This document shows, piece after piece, positions 5,491 to 12,977 of a stretch of 20,929 bases of DNA. The DNA lies in the IMG/VR virus record IMGVR_UViG_3300042924_003032, positions 1-20,929 of that record; one strand, 5' to 3'. A model generated the notes under the pieces. It was not told where the DNA came from, did no database searches, and worked only from the letters and a program-made list of their open reading frames with translations. Positions within the stretch are counted from its first letter, which is position 1. Each line of letters starts with the position of its first letter. The DNA comes from a virus. Position numbers and translations under genes: made by a program.

Positions 5491-5515
5491 AAAAAAGAGG
5501 GTACTGAGACCCTCT
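5490..5515 (-). terminator. Rho-independent terminator of the 327-aa gene
   Basis: On the minus strand AGAGGGT (5515-5509) pairs with ACCCTCT (5502-5496) around a 6-nt loop, followed by an uninterrupted T run. It lies 24 bp after the stop of the 5540-6523 gene. Confidence 0.88.
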
Positions 5516-5524
5516 ATCATTATT

Positions 5525-5552
5525 AAATTTAAAATAAATTTATTTTAAATTT
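5525..5552. repeat. 28-bp perfect A/T-only palindrome overlapping a stop codon
   Basis: Positions 5525-5552 equal their own reverse complement over all 28 bases, made only of A and T, with centre AAATTT. It covers the last codons and stop of the 327-aa gene and lies just before its GC-stemmed terminator. Confidence 0.9.
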
Positions 5553-6523
5553 GATGGTGTTGGTTTTGCCTGAGTCTGAACAGTTCTATGTTTTACTTCT
5601 GAACTACCTTTTTTATATTTTGCTTCATCTTCCTTCTGAGATTCCTTAGTTGGAAAGTATCCAGACTCAAGAATGCTTTCTTTCCACTCTTCACTCATAT
5701 TTGCCATGATTACTGCTGCTGCCTCTTCAGTTTCAGCATAACCTTCATCAATAAGATAACCTTGTACAATATCAAATGGGTCAAATGAAGAACTAATGCT
5801 TCTCAGTGATCCCGTTTGTGCCATTTTTTTAGGATCTTGCTTAATCTGACTTGGAGCATACCCAGTTTGATAACCAAAGGTTCTCTGCATTAAAGGATTA
5901 AAAGATCTTGCAGGGGCAGCAGGAGTGGTTGCTGGAGCGGTTGTAGGTGCTGTAGTGGTTGGTTTTGCTACTCCTCCTGTGGGGGCAGCAGCAGGTCTTG
6001 CTGGTGCTTGTGCTACAGGTCTTGCTGGAGCTGATGCAGGTGCTGCAACTCTTGGGCCAACTACAGGAGAACCTTGAATTTGTCTTGCTCTGGCAAAAGC
6101 AGCATCACGAGCACCTGCAAAAGGTGATTGATATGATCCTGGAGTTGGGGTTACTCTAAGTGCTCCAGGTGAAGAACTAGTTTGATAAGAAGTTCTATCT
6201 CTTCCAGAACCTCTCATACCATTCATTCCACCTCCTGCAGGTCTATATGCTGGTGATGGTGTAGGTTTTGCTGCTGCTTGTGTGGGAGCATTGCGAGGTG
6301 CAGTCATTTGTCCAGTGGTTGCTCTCTGACCCATTTCATTCAGATACTCTTCGTACATATCTTCCCAAGTATACTCACTCAGGTCATAACCTTCTTCTAC
6401 GAGTGAATTTACCCATGCTTCAACTTCTTCCCAAACTTGCTCTTCTGTGATCTGTTGTGGAGCATAAACCGCATTGTATGCTTCCATCATATTGAAAGCA
6501 TCAGTTCCCGTAATTCTAGACAT
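5540..6523 (-). CDS. Pro/Ala-rich modular virion-type protein (327 aa)
   Basis: The order is: an N-terminal MSRITGTDAFNMMEAYNAVY motif, module A at about 32-65 (WVNSLVEEGYDLSEYTWEDM), a long Pro/Ala/Thr/Gly-rich linker (68-210) with PAR and TTAP repeats, SFNPLMQRTFGYQTGY (207-222), module B at 247-288 (FDPFDIVQGYLIDEGYAETE and MANMSEEWKESI) and a basic tail. Modules A and B recur separately in the neighbouring 45-aa ORF and 427-aa protein. This architecture is what I recall from structural proteins of T4-like cyanophages; no enzymatic residues are visible. It has its own late promoter 24 bp upstream and its own terminator. A 28-bp palindrome overlaps its stop. Confidence 0.77.
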   Translation of the reverse strand: MSRITGTDAFNMMEAYNAVYAPQQITEEQVWEEVEAWVNSLVEEGYDLSEYTWEDMYEEYLNEMGQRATTGQMTAPRNAPTQAAAKPTPSPAYRPAGGGMNGMRGSGRDRTSYQTSSSPGALRVTPTPGSYQSPFAGARDAAFARARQIQGSPVVGPRVAAPASAPARPVAQAPARPAAAPTGGVAKPTTTAPTTAPATTPAAPARSFNPLMQRTFGYQTGYAPSQIKQDPKKMAQTGSLRSISSSFDPFDIVQGYLIDEGYAETEEAAAVIMANMSEEWKESILESGYFPTKESQKEDEAKYKKGSSEVKHRTVQTQAKPTPSNLK

Positions 6524-6547
6524 TGTTTCTTTATGTTTTTATAATTT

Positions 6548-6555
6548 TATTTATA
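6548..6555 (-). promoter_or_regulatory. T4-type late promoter TATAAATA for the 327-aa gene
   Basis: Exact TATAAATA on the minus strand, 24 bp before the ATG at 6523, overlapping by one base the T run of the terminator behind the nrd genes. Confidence 0.7.
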
Positions 6556-6581
6556 AAAAAAGAGGGTCTTAACGACCCTCT
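6555..6581 (-). terminator. Rho-independent terminator of the gp61-nrdA-nrdB unit
   Basis: On the minus strand AGAGGGTC pairs with GACCCTCT (8 bp, loop GTTAA) and is followed by seven T residues. The loop contains the TAA stop of the 48-aa ORF. It separates the nrd genes from the late virion block. Confidence 0.9.
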
Positions 6582-6715
6582 AACCATTCTTTCTTATAAT
6601 CGTAATCACCAAACAGAAATTCATCACTTTCTGCTGCTTCTCGGTATGCGTTCAGAATTTCCTGCTCACACCATTCATCATAATTGGAATCCTGAGAAAG
6701 TATCTTTGGTAACAT
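6569..6715 (-). CDS. 48-aa acidic ORF overlapping the 3' end of nrdB
   Basis: From the ATG at 6715, in a different frame from nrdB, the minus strand encodes 48 residues. It begins MLPKILSQDSNYDEWCEQEI and ends FGDYDYKKEWLEGR, with an acidic Glu/Asp-rich helix between. It overlaps the last 38 bp of nrdB and its stop lies in the loop of the terminator. Its composition is like a small phage regulatory or accessory protein, but I do not recognise it. The GGTGG before the start is too distant to be a convincing ribosome binding site, so translation might rely on nrdB coupling. The exact fit between nrdB and the terminator favours a real gene. Confidence 0.55.
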   Translation of the reverse strand: MLPKILSQDSNYDEWCEQEILNAYREAAESDEFLFGDYDYKKEWLEGR

Positions 6716-7820
6716 CTTGTTTAATTCCACCCACTATATAGGATTCAACTTCCGTTTCTTGTGGTGCTACTTGAAGACCTTTTGAAGAAATCCAATGATC
6801 AGTCCAAGGAAGAGGATTATTTTTCGCAGGAACATCATAAAGGGGTTTCAGTCCGATTGCTTTCATTCTACGATTGGCAATCCATTCAACATATTGCTGA
6901 AGAAGTTTGTCATTAAGACCAATCATAGATCCATCCTTGAACAGATATTCTGCCCAAAGTTTTTCTTGATTTACTGCGTTCTCAAAGGTTCTGTAAAACC
7001 ACTGCTCTTCCTCCTTAGCAATACGTACCATATCAGGATCATCACCCTCTTTCCACTTATTCAGAATATTTTGAGTGATGACAAGATGTTGATTCTCATC
7101 TCTAGCAATTAGTGAGATGATTTTGGCACTTCCTTCCATAAGTTTGAGTTCGCCAAATGCAAAACTGCAAGCAAAACTGACATAAAAACGAATACCTTCA
7201 AGAATATTAACGTTTGCAACTGCTCTGAATAATTTGCGCTTGAGTTCATACCTTGCCTCTTGTGCGTATGGAACTTGTTCTAATGCATGTTGCCATTCAT
7301 CAGAATTATCATAACGATGTGCTGCATTGATAAAGTCATTATATGCTTGTGTAACACTTACAGCACGTTCCATAATACGATCTTCTTTTAGAATCGTATC
7401 AAAGACCTCGGAGGGGTCTGAATAAACATTCTTGATGATATAAGTATATGAACGGGAATGGATCATCTCCATAAATTCCCAAACTTTCATACATGCTTCT
7501 AGTTCAGGAAGAGAGCAGTAAGGCGCGAACGCCATACCAGGTCCTCTTCCCTGAACAGAATCCAACATAACCTGATACTTTAGGTTGCTGGTGAAGATAT
7601 GTTTTTGCTCTGGACGTAGCATATGATAATCACTACGATCTTTTTGAAGAGAAACCTCTTCAGGTCTCCAGAAGTAACCTAATTGCTGTGTTGTTAGTTT
7701 ATCGAAGATTGGATATTTGTAAGAATCGTATCTTTGAATTCCTAGTGGTTGACCAAAAAACATAGGTTGCTTTTTGGTGTCTACTTCGTTTGAGTTAAAA
7801 ACTGTCATGGAATCGACCAT
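6678..7820 (-). CDS. nrdB: Class Ia ribonucleotide reductase beta subunit NrdB
   Basis: NrdB houses the diiron-tyrosyl radical that starts reduction of ribonucleotides by NrdA, giving the phage dNTPs. Alignment by eye to E. coli NrdB shows every metal ligand and the radical tyrosine: Asp in YQVMLDSVQGR, Glu/His/Tyr in EMIHSRSY, Glu in EGIRFYVSF, and Glu/His in ARDENQHL. The C-terminal FSGFQL matches the peptide that docks on NrdA. The start is set at the ATG at 7820 (MVDSMTVFNS), 380 residues, because GGAGG lies 8 bases before it. The longer frame would start at a GTG within the end of nrdA. It follows nrdA by about 22 bp and is complete, with no intron. Confidence 0.96.
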   Translation of the reverse strand: MVDSMTVFNSNEVDTKKQPMFFGQPLGIQRYDSYKYPIFDKLTTQQLGYFWRPEEVSLQKDRSDYHMLRPEQKHIFTSNLKYQVMLDSVQGRGPGMAFAPYCSLPELEACMKVWEFMEMIHSRSYTYIIKNVYSDPSEVFDTILKEDRIMERAVSVTQAYNDFINAAHRYDNSDEWQHALEQVPYAQEARYELKRKLFRAVANVNILEGIRFYVSFACSFAFGELKLMEGSAKIISLIARDENQHLVITQNILNKWKEGDDPDMVRIAKEEEQWFYRTFENAVNQEKLWAEYLFKDGSMIGLNDKLLQQYVEWIANRRMKAIGLKPLYDVPAKNNPLPWTDHWISSKGLQVAPQETEVESYIVGGIKQDVTKDTFSGFQL

Positions 7821-7828
7821 GGGTTTTT

Positions 7829-7833
7829 CCTCC
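7829..7833 (-). promoter_or_regulatory. Shine-Dalgarno GGAGG that sets the nrdB start
   Basis: The minus strand reads GGAGGAAAAACCCATG, a perfect core with 8-base spacing. Most genes in this window lack such a site, so it is informative for choosing the start at 7820. Confidence 0.85.
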
Positions 7834-7842
7834 AAACCTGTT

Positions 7843-10140
7843 TTAAATCTTACAAGACTCACAATCTTCCTCCTCTGCGTTTTCTAGTTGAGAAATTAAA
7901 TCTTCAAGAGACTGACGGGTTTCTTCAACCTCATCATTCTTCATGTCATGGGTATTTTGATAGTAACTGGTTTTCCAGCCGTACTTATATGTAGTCAATA
8001 GATCTTGTGCCATAACTGAGGTTGGAACTTCATTATCGGGATAATTTTCTGGATTATAGGACCAATTTCCAGAAATTGCTTGATCGAAGAATTTTTGCAT
8101 TATTGCAACAATATGGATATAACCGCGATTACTAGGCATATCCCAAAGAAGAGTATAGTTGTTCTTAAGTGATTGATATTGTGGAACAATTTGCTTAAGG
8201 GGTCCTTTCTTCGATTTTTTAATGGACAAGTATCCGCGAGGAGGTTCGATTCCATTAGTTGCATTTGACACAACGGAACTGCTCTCCGAAGGCATTTGTG
8301 CGGACAACGTGCTGTTCCTAACACCGTACTGCTTAACCTGTACTCTAAGAGTTTCCCAATCATATTTTAACTCGTTGGGTACTATTTCGTCAACATCTTT
8401 TTTATAAGTATCAATAGGAAGAATACCTTGCCCATACTTAGTACGATGAGAATATTCACAAGCACCCTTTTCTTTTGCAAGGTTAACCGTTGCCTGAATC
8501 AGATAGTATTGAAATGCCTCAGTAAGATCGTGAACTAGTTTCCAAGCACCAGGATCATCATAATGCTCACCATGCTTAGCAAGGTAGTGTGCAAGACCAA
8601 TATAACCTATACCAAGTGAACGACGTGCTCTGGTGGCAATTTCTGCTGCTTTAACTGGGTATCCCTGAAAATCAATAAGTTCATCAAGAGAGCGAACAGA
8701 AAGATCGCAGAGAACTTCAAGATCTTCAAGGTCTCTGAGTTTTCCGACATTAATTGCACTAAGGATGCACAGAGCGATTTCACCATCAGTATCATCAATA
8801 TGTTGAAGAGGTTTAGTTGGAAGAGTAATTTCTTGACACAGATTGCTCATCTCTACTTTATCAATAAAAGAAGAGTGAGAATTGCAGTGGTCAATATTCA
8901 TAATGTAAATACGACCAGTTTCCGCACGTTCTTTCAGGAGGTCCAAAAAGAGTTCTTGAGCTCCGATAGTCTTTCTAGGAATAGACTCATCTCGTTCGTA
9001 ACGTACATATAACTCGTCAAAAGCATCAGTTCCAAAAGCATCATACAGACCAGGAACTGAGTGTGGGGAGAAGAGTGAAACTTCTTCGTTCTTGATAAAT
9101 CGTTCATAGAACAGTTTAGAGATTTGAATACTGTAATCTAACTTACGAACACGATTATCTTCAGTTCCTTTGTTATTTTTTAATACTAGGATATCCTCTA
9201 TTTCTTGGTGCCAGATGGGGAAGTGGACCGTCGCGGATCCACCTCGTATGCCATTTTGCGTGCAACATCTGACAGTTGCTTCAAACTTCTTGAGAAATGG
9301 TACAACACCTGTGTGTTGAACTTCTCCACCTCGGATTTTGCTGTTGATGCCACGGATACGACCAGCGTTGATGCCGATTCCCGCCCTCTGTGCAACGTAT
9401 CTGCCAATAGCCATATCGCTAGTAAAGATACTATCGAGGGTGTCATCAACATCAACAAGAACACAACTAGCGTATTGTCTAAGTGGCGTTCGCACTCCCG
9501 CCATGATTGGTGTTGGGATGTTGATCTTGTGCTTTGAGATTGCATCGTAGTACTTCTTAACGTAATCTAAACGTGTCTCTTTAGGATACTTGGAGAATAT
9601 AGTTGCCGCAATTAGAAGGTACATAAATTGTGGCGTTTCATATAAAGCACCAGTGCTTCTATCTTGCACAAGGTACTTGTCAACGACCTGACGTAAACCT
9701 GCGTAAGTGAACATATAGTCACGACTATGATCAATATACGACTGAAGTTTATCAAATTCTTCATCACTATAAAAATTTAAAATATCCGTATCATATACAC
9801 CCTTATCTATACAATTTACAATATGTTCTTTGACGGTAGGACATTCATGCATACGTCCAAAAATTTGTTTTCGAATTGCAAATAAAAGAAGACGAGCAGC
9901 AACAAACTGATAATTAGGATGATCCAAATCAATTAAATCAGATGCAGATCTAATTAAAATTTCTTGAACTTCAGCAGTTGTAATACCATCATAAAATTGA
10001 ATACCAGACTTCATTTCAACCTGAGATGCTGATACTCCTGCCAAATCTTTACAAGATTCCTCAACCATTACATGAAGTTTGTTGAGATCTAGAGGTTCTG
10101 TTTTACCGTTTCTTTTAATAACTTTTGTTCCGTTGCTCAT
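7843..10140 (-). CDS. nrdA: Class Ia ribonucleotide reductase alpha subunit NrdA
   Basis: NrdA is the catalytic subunit that reduces ribonucleoside diphosphates. An N-terminal ATP-cone is visible (KVIKRNGKTEPLDLNKLH). Catalytic positions are present: Cys in SCVLVDVDD (about 226), Asn-x-Cys-x-Glu in SNLCQEI (433-437), Cys in LCILSAINV (458), the radical-path Tyr pair in KTSYYQNT (726-727), and the C-terminal redox pair CESC (760/763). The length of 765 residues is normal for class Ia. I place the start at the ATG at 10140; the longer frame uses TTG at 10152. The ATG overlaps the gp61 stop as ATGA and has GGAAG upstream, implying coupled translation. There is no intron or split, unlike nrdA in some phages. 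Confidence 0.96.
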   Translation of the reverse strand: MSNGTKVIKRNGKTEPLDLNKLHVMVEESCKDLAGVSASQVEMKSGIQFYDGITTAEVQEILIRSASDLIDLDHPNYQFVAARLLLFAIRKQIFGRMHECPTVKEHIVNCIDKGVYDTDILNFYSDEEFDKLQSYIDHSRDYMFTYAGLRQVVDKYLVQDRSTGALYETPQFMYLLIAATIFSKYPKETRLDYVKKYYDAISKHKINIPTPIMAGVRTPLRQYASCVLVDVDDTLDSIFTSDMAIGRYVAQRAGIGINAGRIRGINSKIRGGEVQHTGVVPFLKKFEATVRCCTQNGIRGGSATVHFPIWHQEIEDILVLKNNKGTEDNRVRKLDYSIQISKLFYERFIKNEEVSLFSPHSVPGLYDAFGTDAFDELYVRYERDESIPRKTIGAQELFLDLLKERAETGRIYIMNIDHCNSHSSFIDKVEMSNLCQEITLPTKPLQHIDDTDGEIALCILSAINVGKLRDLEDLEVLCDLSVRSLDELIDFQGYPVKAAEIATRARRSLGIGYIGLAHYLAKHGEHYDDPGAWKLVHDLTEAFQYYLIQATVNLAKEKGACEYSHRTKYGQGILPIDTYKKDVDEIVPNELKYDWETLRVQVKQYGVRNSTLSAQMPSESSSVVSNATNGIEPPRGYLSIKKSKKGPLKQIVPQYQSLKNNYTLLWDMPSNRGYIHIVAIMQKFFDQAISGNWSYNPENYPDNEVPTSVMAQDLLTTYKYGWKTSYYQNTHDMKNDEVEETRQSLEDLISQLENAEEEDCESCKI

Positions 10141-11123
10141 ACTTTCTTCCAATTGTTAAACTTGATTTTTGCTTCTAGACCAGAGTAGATATTTGATTTT
10201 AACACATCTGTAACGTTAAGTCCAGCGAGCACCATATCATTAATATCTTTTTGATGAATTGTTGCTGGCCAAATAATTACTTTATCACCTCTGTCGATGG
10301 TTTTTGATATTCGGTTGACGATTTCTCGATTACGTGGTTCGTTATCAAAAACGTAAATATAATCGCGCCAACCAAACGACCTAATATCAATGTCGGACCC
10401 ACACATAGCAACAGCATTTTGTACAAACGTGGAATCGAAGGGTCCTTCAACAATGTAAATGGATTTCGAAGTATCAATTTTGTCCAACCCATAAATTTTA
10501 GGTGACTCCTCATTAAGCATCACAGTGATATATTTAACAGAGTTTGGGATGAGTGATCTTCCTTGAAATCCAATCAGATTGTTATCAGTATCATACATTG
10601 GTATAATAATGCGACATTCATCTCTACCAATGATATCAAATGTATGTTTTTGAGTATTCGTCCATTGTTTAAATTTGTCAGCATAATAAAACTTTTCTGG
10701 ATTTAATTTTCTCTTCTCCAGATATTCTCTAGCAATAGGATTTTCAGATGCCTTAGGTAAATCCAAAGATTTTTTAAAGACTGGTTTTTTAAATTCAAAT
10801 TTTGGTTTGTCCACAACAAAGGAGTTTTCTTGTCCAACTCCTCTAGTATGACCTTCTTTAAATTTTTCTAGAATGTATTGCTTATGAAGAGTGGGATCTA
10901 ACTCTTTAAGAAAGTTATTAAAGGATAAACTTGCACCGCAATTATGGCACTTAAAGTTTGTATTGTTCTTGACTGGATAAATATACCCTCTTGTTTTATT
11001 TTTATTCTTCTGCGAATCGCCACAAAGAGGGCAGCGAAAGTTGTAGAGATCTGCCTTGACCCTCTTGAATTTTTGCAATCTTGATGAAACTAATCCAATG
11101 TACTTGGAGTCAATCAAATCCAT
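10137..11123 (-). CDS. 61: DNA primase subunit gp61 (T4 gene 61 homologue)
   Basis: The 328-residue length is close to T4 gp61. A zinc finger is formed by CPLC (31-34) and CHNC (59-62) with GDSQKNKNKTRGY between, as in phage DnaG-type primases. A TOPRIM-like region follows: SIYIVEGPFDS with Glu226, and YIYVFDNEPRN with Asp260, the likely metal sites. It makes RNA primers for lagging-strand synthesis in a primosome with the gp41 helicase, also encoded in this window. The start at 11123 lies 11 bp after the preceding gene's stop. Its end overlaps nrdA by ATGA, linking primase and precursor synthesis in one transcript. Confidence 0.9.
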   Translation of the reverse strand: MDLIDSKYIGLVSSRLQKFKRVKADLYNFRCPLCGDSQKNKNKTRGYIYPVKNNTNFKCHNCGASLSFNNFLKELDPTLHKQYILEKFKEGHTRGVGQENSFVVDKPKFEFKKPVFKKSLDLPKASENPIAREYLEKRKLNPEKFYYADKFKQWTNTQKHTFDIIGRDECRIIIPMYDTDNNLIGFQGRSLIPNSVKYITVMLNEESPKIYGLDKIDTSKSIYIVEGPFDSTFVQNAVAMCGSDIDIRSFGWRDYIYVFDNEPRNREIVNRISKTIDRGDKVIIWPATIHQKDINDMVLAGLNVTDVLKSNIYSGLEAKIKFNNWKKV

Positions 11124-11134
11124 TATAAAGGGTA

Positions 11135-11551
11135 TCAGTTCGTGCGCTCTATTATAACCTGCTGGGGTTGTGCTGTCAAGAACTTGGGGACAAATGCATT
11201 AATAACCCCAATAAGCACGATTACAAAGGCAAGTATACCACCTGCTTGCCATCTAAATTTTTTAAGATCTTCTATTTTTTCATCAATTTTATCAAATCTT
11301 TCTTCTATTCCTTTATGTTCTTTATCATTATCTTCTTTCATCTCATCTATCATCTTAACAAGAAGAGCATCATTTTTCATACTTTGTTCTATTCTTTCAT
11401 CATGCTTTGCAAGAATTGTAGCAATACGCGAATTACCTTCGGAAATCTTATCAACTGCTGCTTCTAATTTTGATAACATCTCGCGGGAGAGATCCTCATA
11501 AATACCGAGTTTTGATTCAAGAACCGCTAGTTTTGATTCTTGTGAAAACAT
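11135..11551 (-). CDS. Coiled-coil protein with C-terminal membrane segment (138 aa, holin-like candidate)
   Basis: Residues 1-98 are predicted helical coiled coil, rich in Glu/Lys with heptad-like spacing (for example EERFDKIDEKIEDLKKFR). They are followed by one hydrophobic segment (about 103-122, GGILAFVIVLIGVINAFV) and a short polar tail. The topology, long coiled coil then one membrane span, resembles XhlA-type holin-associated proteins and anchor proteins of phages. No family is certain. The start at 11551 has AAAGGAAAG upstream, inside the end of the previous gene, so it is likely coupled. It lies just before gp61. Confidence 0.7.
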   Translation of the reverse strand: MFSQESKLAVLESKLGIYEDLSREMLSKLEAAVDKISEGNSRIATILAKHDERIEQSMKNDALLVKMIDEMKEDNDKEHKGIEERFDKIDEKIEDLKKFRWQAGGILAFVIVLIGVINAFVPKFLTAQPQQVIIERTN

Positions 11552-11552
11552 T

Positions 11553-11792
11553 TTACTTTCCTTTTTTCTTTTTCTTAGAATTTATTAATGCATTCTTATA
11601 AGGTGGAGGAAGTCTTCTAGCAATCTTACTTCTTCCATCAAATAAAGGTTTATCATAACCAGCAGTTGGTCCAGGATCAAATCCTTGAGCACTTCCACCA
11701 AATCCAGCTTTACCGGAAGTGCTTGCAGTTGTCATAGTCATTTCTTCACGTATATCTCTAACAATAGAAATAAGTTTGTCTATTTTATCCAT
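11553..11792 (-). CDS. Hypothetical small basic protein (79 aa)
   Basis: The N-terminus MDKIDKLISIVRDIREEM is a predicted amphipathic helix. It is followed by a Thr/Ser/Gly-rich region (TASTSGKAGFGGSAQGFDPG), AGYDKPLFDGRSKIARRLPP and a lysine-rich end (NSKKKKKGK). I associate similar proteins (MDKL...VRTIREE...TG...GF) with T4-like cyanophages next to a 120-130 aa partner, as here, but no function is known to me. The start overlaps the preceding stop as TAATG. Confidence 0.72.
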   Translation of the reverse strand: MDKIDKLISIVRDIREEMTMTTASTSGKAGFGGSAQGFDPGPTAGYDKPLFDGRSKIARRLPPPYKNALINSKKKKKGK

Positions 11793-12172
11793 TAAATTAC
11801 CTGCAATAATGCGAGACAGTCTTGATCTTCTTGAATTGTATCAATAAAAGTTTTTGGATATTCTGGTATACGATTCAAAAAAATTAAAAAACTTTTGATT
11901 ATTGACCAATGAGATTGTTCTAAATTATAAAACAACAGTGGAACAGTTGCATCATTAAAAACATTAAACAATACTATAAGATGATTTAATATCAAATGAA
12001 CTTTTAAATCATCATTATTTTTTGTATTTTTATATCGATTTAAAAGTCTCTTTACGTATTTAAATCTTTTCAAATCGTTATCAAAATCTTCTTTTGTCAC
12101 AGATTGAGGATTATCATAATATTTTATAGCAAATATTAAATAATTATCTTTATTCAGTTCTTCAAATCTCAT
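11792..12172 (-). CDS. Hypothetical conserved-looking phage protein (126 aa)
   Basis: This helical protein begins MRFEELNKDNYLIFAIKYYD, with DDLKVHLILNHLIVLFNVFN and WSIIKSFLIFLNRIPEYP in the middle and end. The pattern F-EEL...NYL-FA-K-Y-NPQ...LKRFKY-KRL...LILNH-IVL-NVF is one I remember from T4-like marine phages adjacent to the small protein encoded next. The function is unknown; there is no membrane span or catalytic motif. It follows the 12182-12760 gene by 9 bp. Confidence 0.72.
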   Translation of the reverse strand: MRFEELNKDNYLIFAIKYYDNPQSVTKEDFDNDLKRFKYVKRLLNRYKNTKNNDDLKVHLILNHLIVLFNVFNDATVPLLFYNLEQSHWSIIKSFLIFLNRIPEYPKTFIDTIQEDQDCLALLQVI

Positions 12173-12181
12173 ACCATATTA

Positions 12182-12760
12182 TCAAGCATCTGGATATCTA
12201 ATATCATCGGCAGCGTCATTAATAATACCACCACTATTACTAGAATCTTTACCCATAGCAACAAGAGTTTCCGTTTTAACTCTTAGATTTCCGTGCATAT
12301 CAGTGTAAGTAGTAACTCCTACCCATCCAGCGTGAGCAGGTGCATACTTACGAGCATTGCCAGTAGCAGCATTTGCAACTGTTTGCTCGGCAGTATCTAC
12401 ACCAAATACAGCAGAAAATCTATTTGATTTTACATCTGGTGCAAAATACTGACCATCTTCTAAAGTATATTTTGGTTTTTCAGTTACAGTGTAAGCAACT
12501 CCAACAGTTGCTCCAAACCCAGCGGTTCCTATTCCAGTGATGAATTGGGTTGAACCAATTGATAATATAGTAGCAGAGGTTATTCCACTAATTACTGCTT
12601 GACCGTAAGTAGCTCCAATACCAATTACAAGAATATCTCCGGCAGAAATACCAGCAGTTACAAAAGTTGTACCACTACCGGTTACCGTTTTCGTATCAAG
12701 ATTGATTGTTATAGTTCCAGTCAGATTGCTTAAAGAATCTCTATTGCCCCAAAGAGCCAT
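12182..12760 (-). CDS. Probable virion structural protein (192 aa)
   Basis: The protein begins MALWGNRDSLSNLTGTITIN and is beta-rich with many Gly/Thr/Ser and no charged helices. Residues 1-95 look like repeated beta strands (TGSGTTFVTAGISAGDILVI). The C-terminal half has FAPDVKSNRFSAVFGVDT, HAGWVGVTTYTDMHGNLRVK and TETLVAMGKD. The start MALWG and the end GW...Y-D-GN-R-K-ETLVAM are features I associate with a small structural protein of cyanophage virions. It has a TATAAATA box 30 bp upstream behind a terminator, which supports late expression. Confidence 0.78.
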   Translation of the reverse strand: MALWGNRDSLSNLTGTITINLDTKTVTGSGTTFVTAGISAGDILVIGIGATYGQAVISGITSATILSIGSTQFITGIGTAGFGATVGVAYTVTEKPKYTLEDGQYFAPDVKSNRFSAVFGVDTAEQTVANAATGNARKYAPAHAGWVGVTTYTDMHGNLRVKTETLVAMGKDSSNSGGIINDAADDIRYPDA

Positions 12761-12790
12761 GTTTCTTACCCTATAATTTCTTTATATTGA

Positions 12791-12798
12791 TATTTATA
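12791..12798 (-). promoter_or_regulatory. T4-type late promoter TATAAATA for the 192-aa structural gene
   Basis: Exact TATAAATA on the minus strand, 30 bp before the ATG at 12760, joined directly to the T run of the upstream terminator. Confidence 0.7.
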
Positions 12799-12830
12799 AA
12801 AAAAGGAGACCTTTACTTTTTGTCTCCTTT
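12798..12830 (-). terminator. Rho-independent terminator after the 54-aa ORF
   Basis: On the minus strand AAAGGAGAC (12830-12822) pairs with GTCTCCTTT (12810-12802), followed by a T run. The loop carries the TAA stop of the 54-aa ORF, the same arrangement as at the 48-aa ORF after nrdB. Confidence 0.85.
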
Positions 12831-12977
12831 ATGCAAAATTATCCTTAAAAAGTTTGCTGTTAAATCAAGTAATCCATTTTCTTCAAATCTTTTTGTTTTT
12901 GCCAACCACTCAGAAGTAGTTAGTAATAGACCAAGAACAATGGTTACTCCCCAGTTAGTTACAAAACAAGTAATCAT
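12813..12977 (-). CDS. Small membrane protein (54 aa), holin-like candidate
   Basis: The ATG at 12977 overlaps the TGA of the 57-aa gene (ATGA). The product begins MITCFVTNWGVTIVLGLLLT, a single likely membrane span at about 5-24, then SEWLAKTKRFEENGLLDLTA, a hydrophobic patch and a basic end HKGDKK. The stop lies in the terminator loop. The size and short N-terminal span followed by a charged end would suit a holin or other small inner-membrane phage protein, but I do not recognise it. Confidence 0.65.
   Translation of the reverse strand: MITCFVTNWGVTIVLGLLLTTSEWLAKTKRFEENGLLDLTANFLRIILHKGDKK

Noticed and set aside
7640-7670. Apparent loss of an NrdB metal ligand, because PEEVSLQKD has Ser where E. 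coli has Asp in PEEVDVSRD.
   Set aside because: Counting the E. coli sequence shows that the Asp84 ligand lies in the later LLDSIQGR block, which is conserved here as MLDSVQGR.
9198-9550. Long ORFs on both strands inside nrdA.
   Set aside because: nrdA is intact and highly conserved across this stretch; the others have no start signals or family features.
7843-10140. An intron or inserted homing nuclease in nrdA, common in some phages.
   Set aside because: The NrdA frame is continuous with all catalytic residues and normal length.
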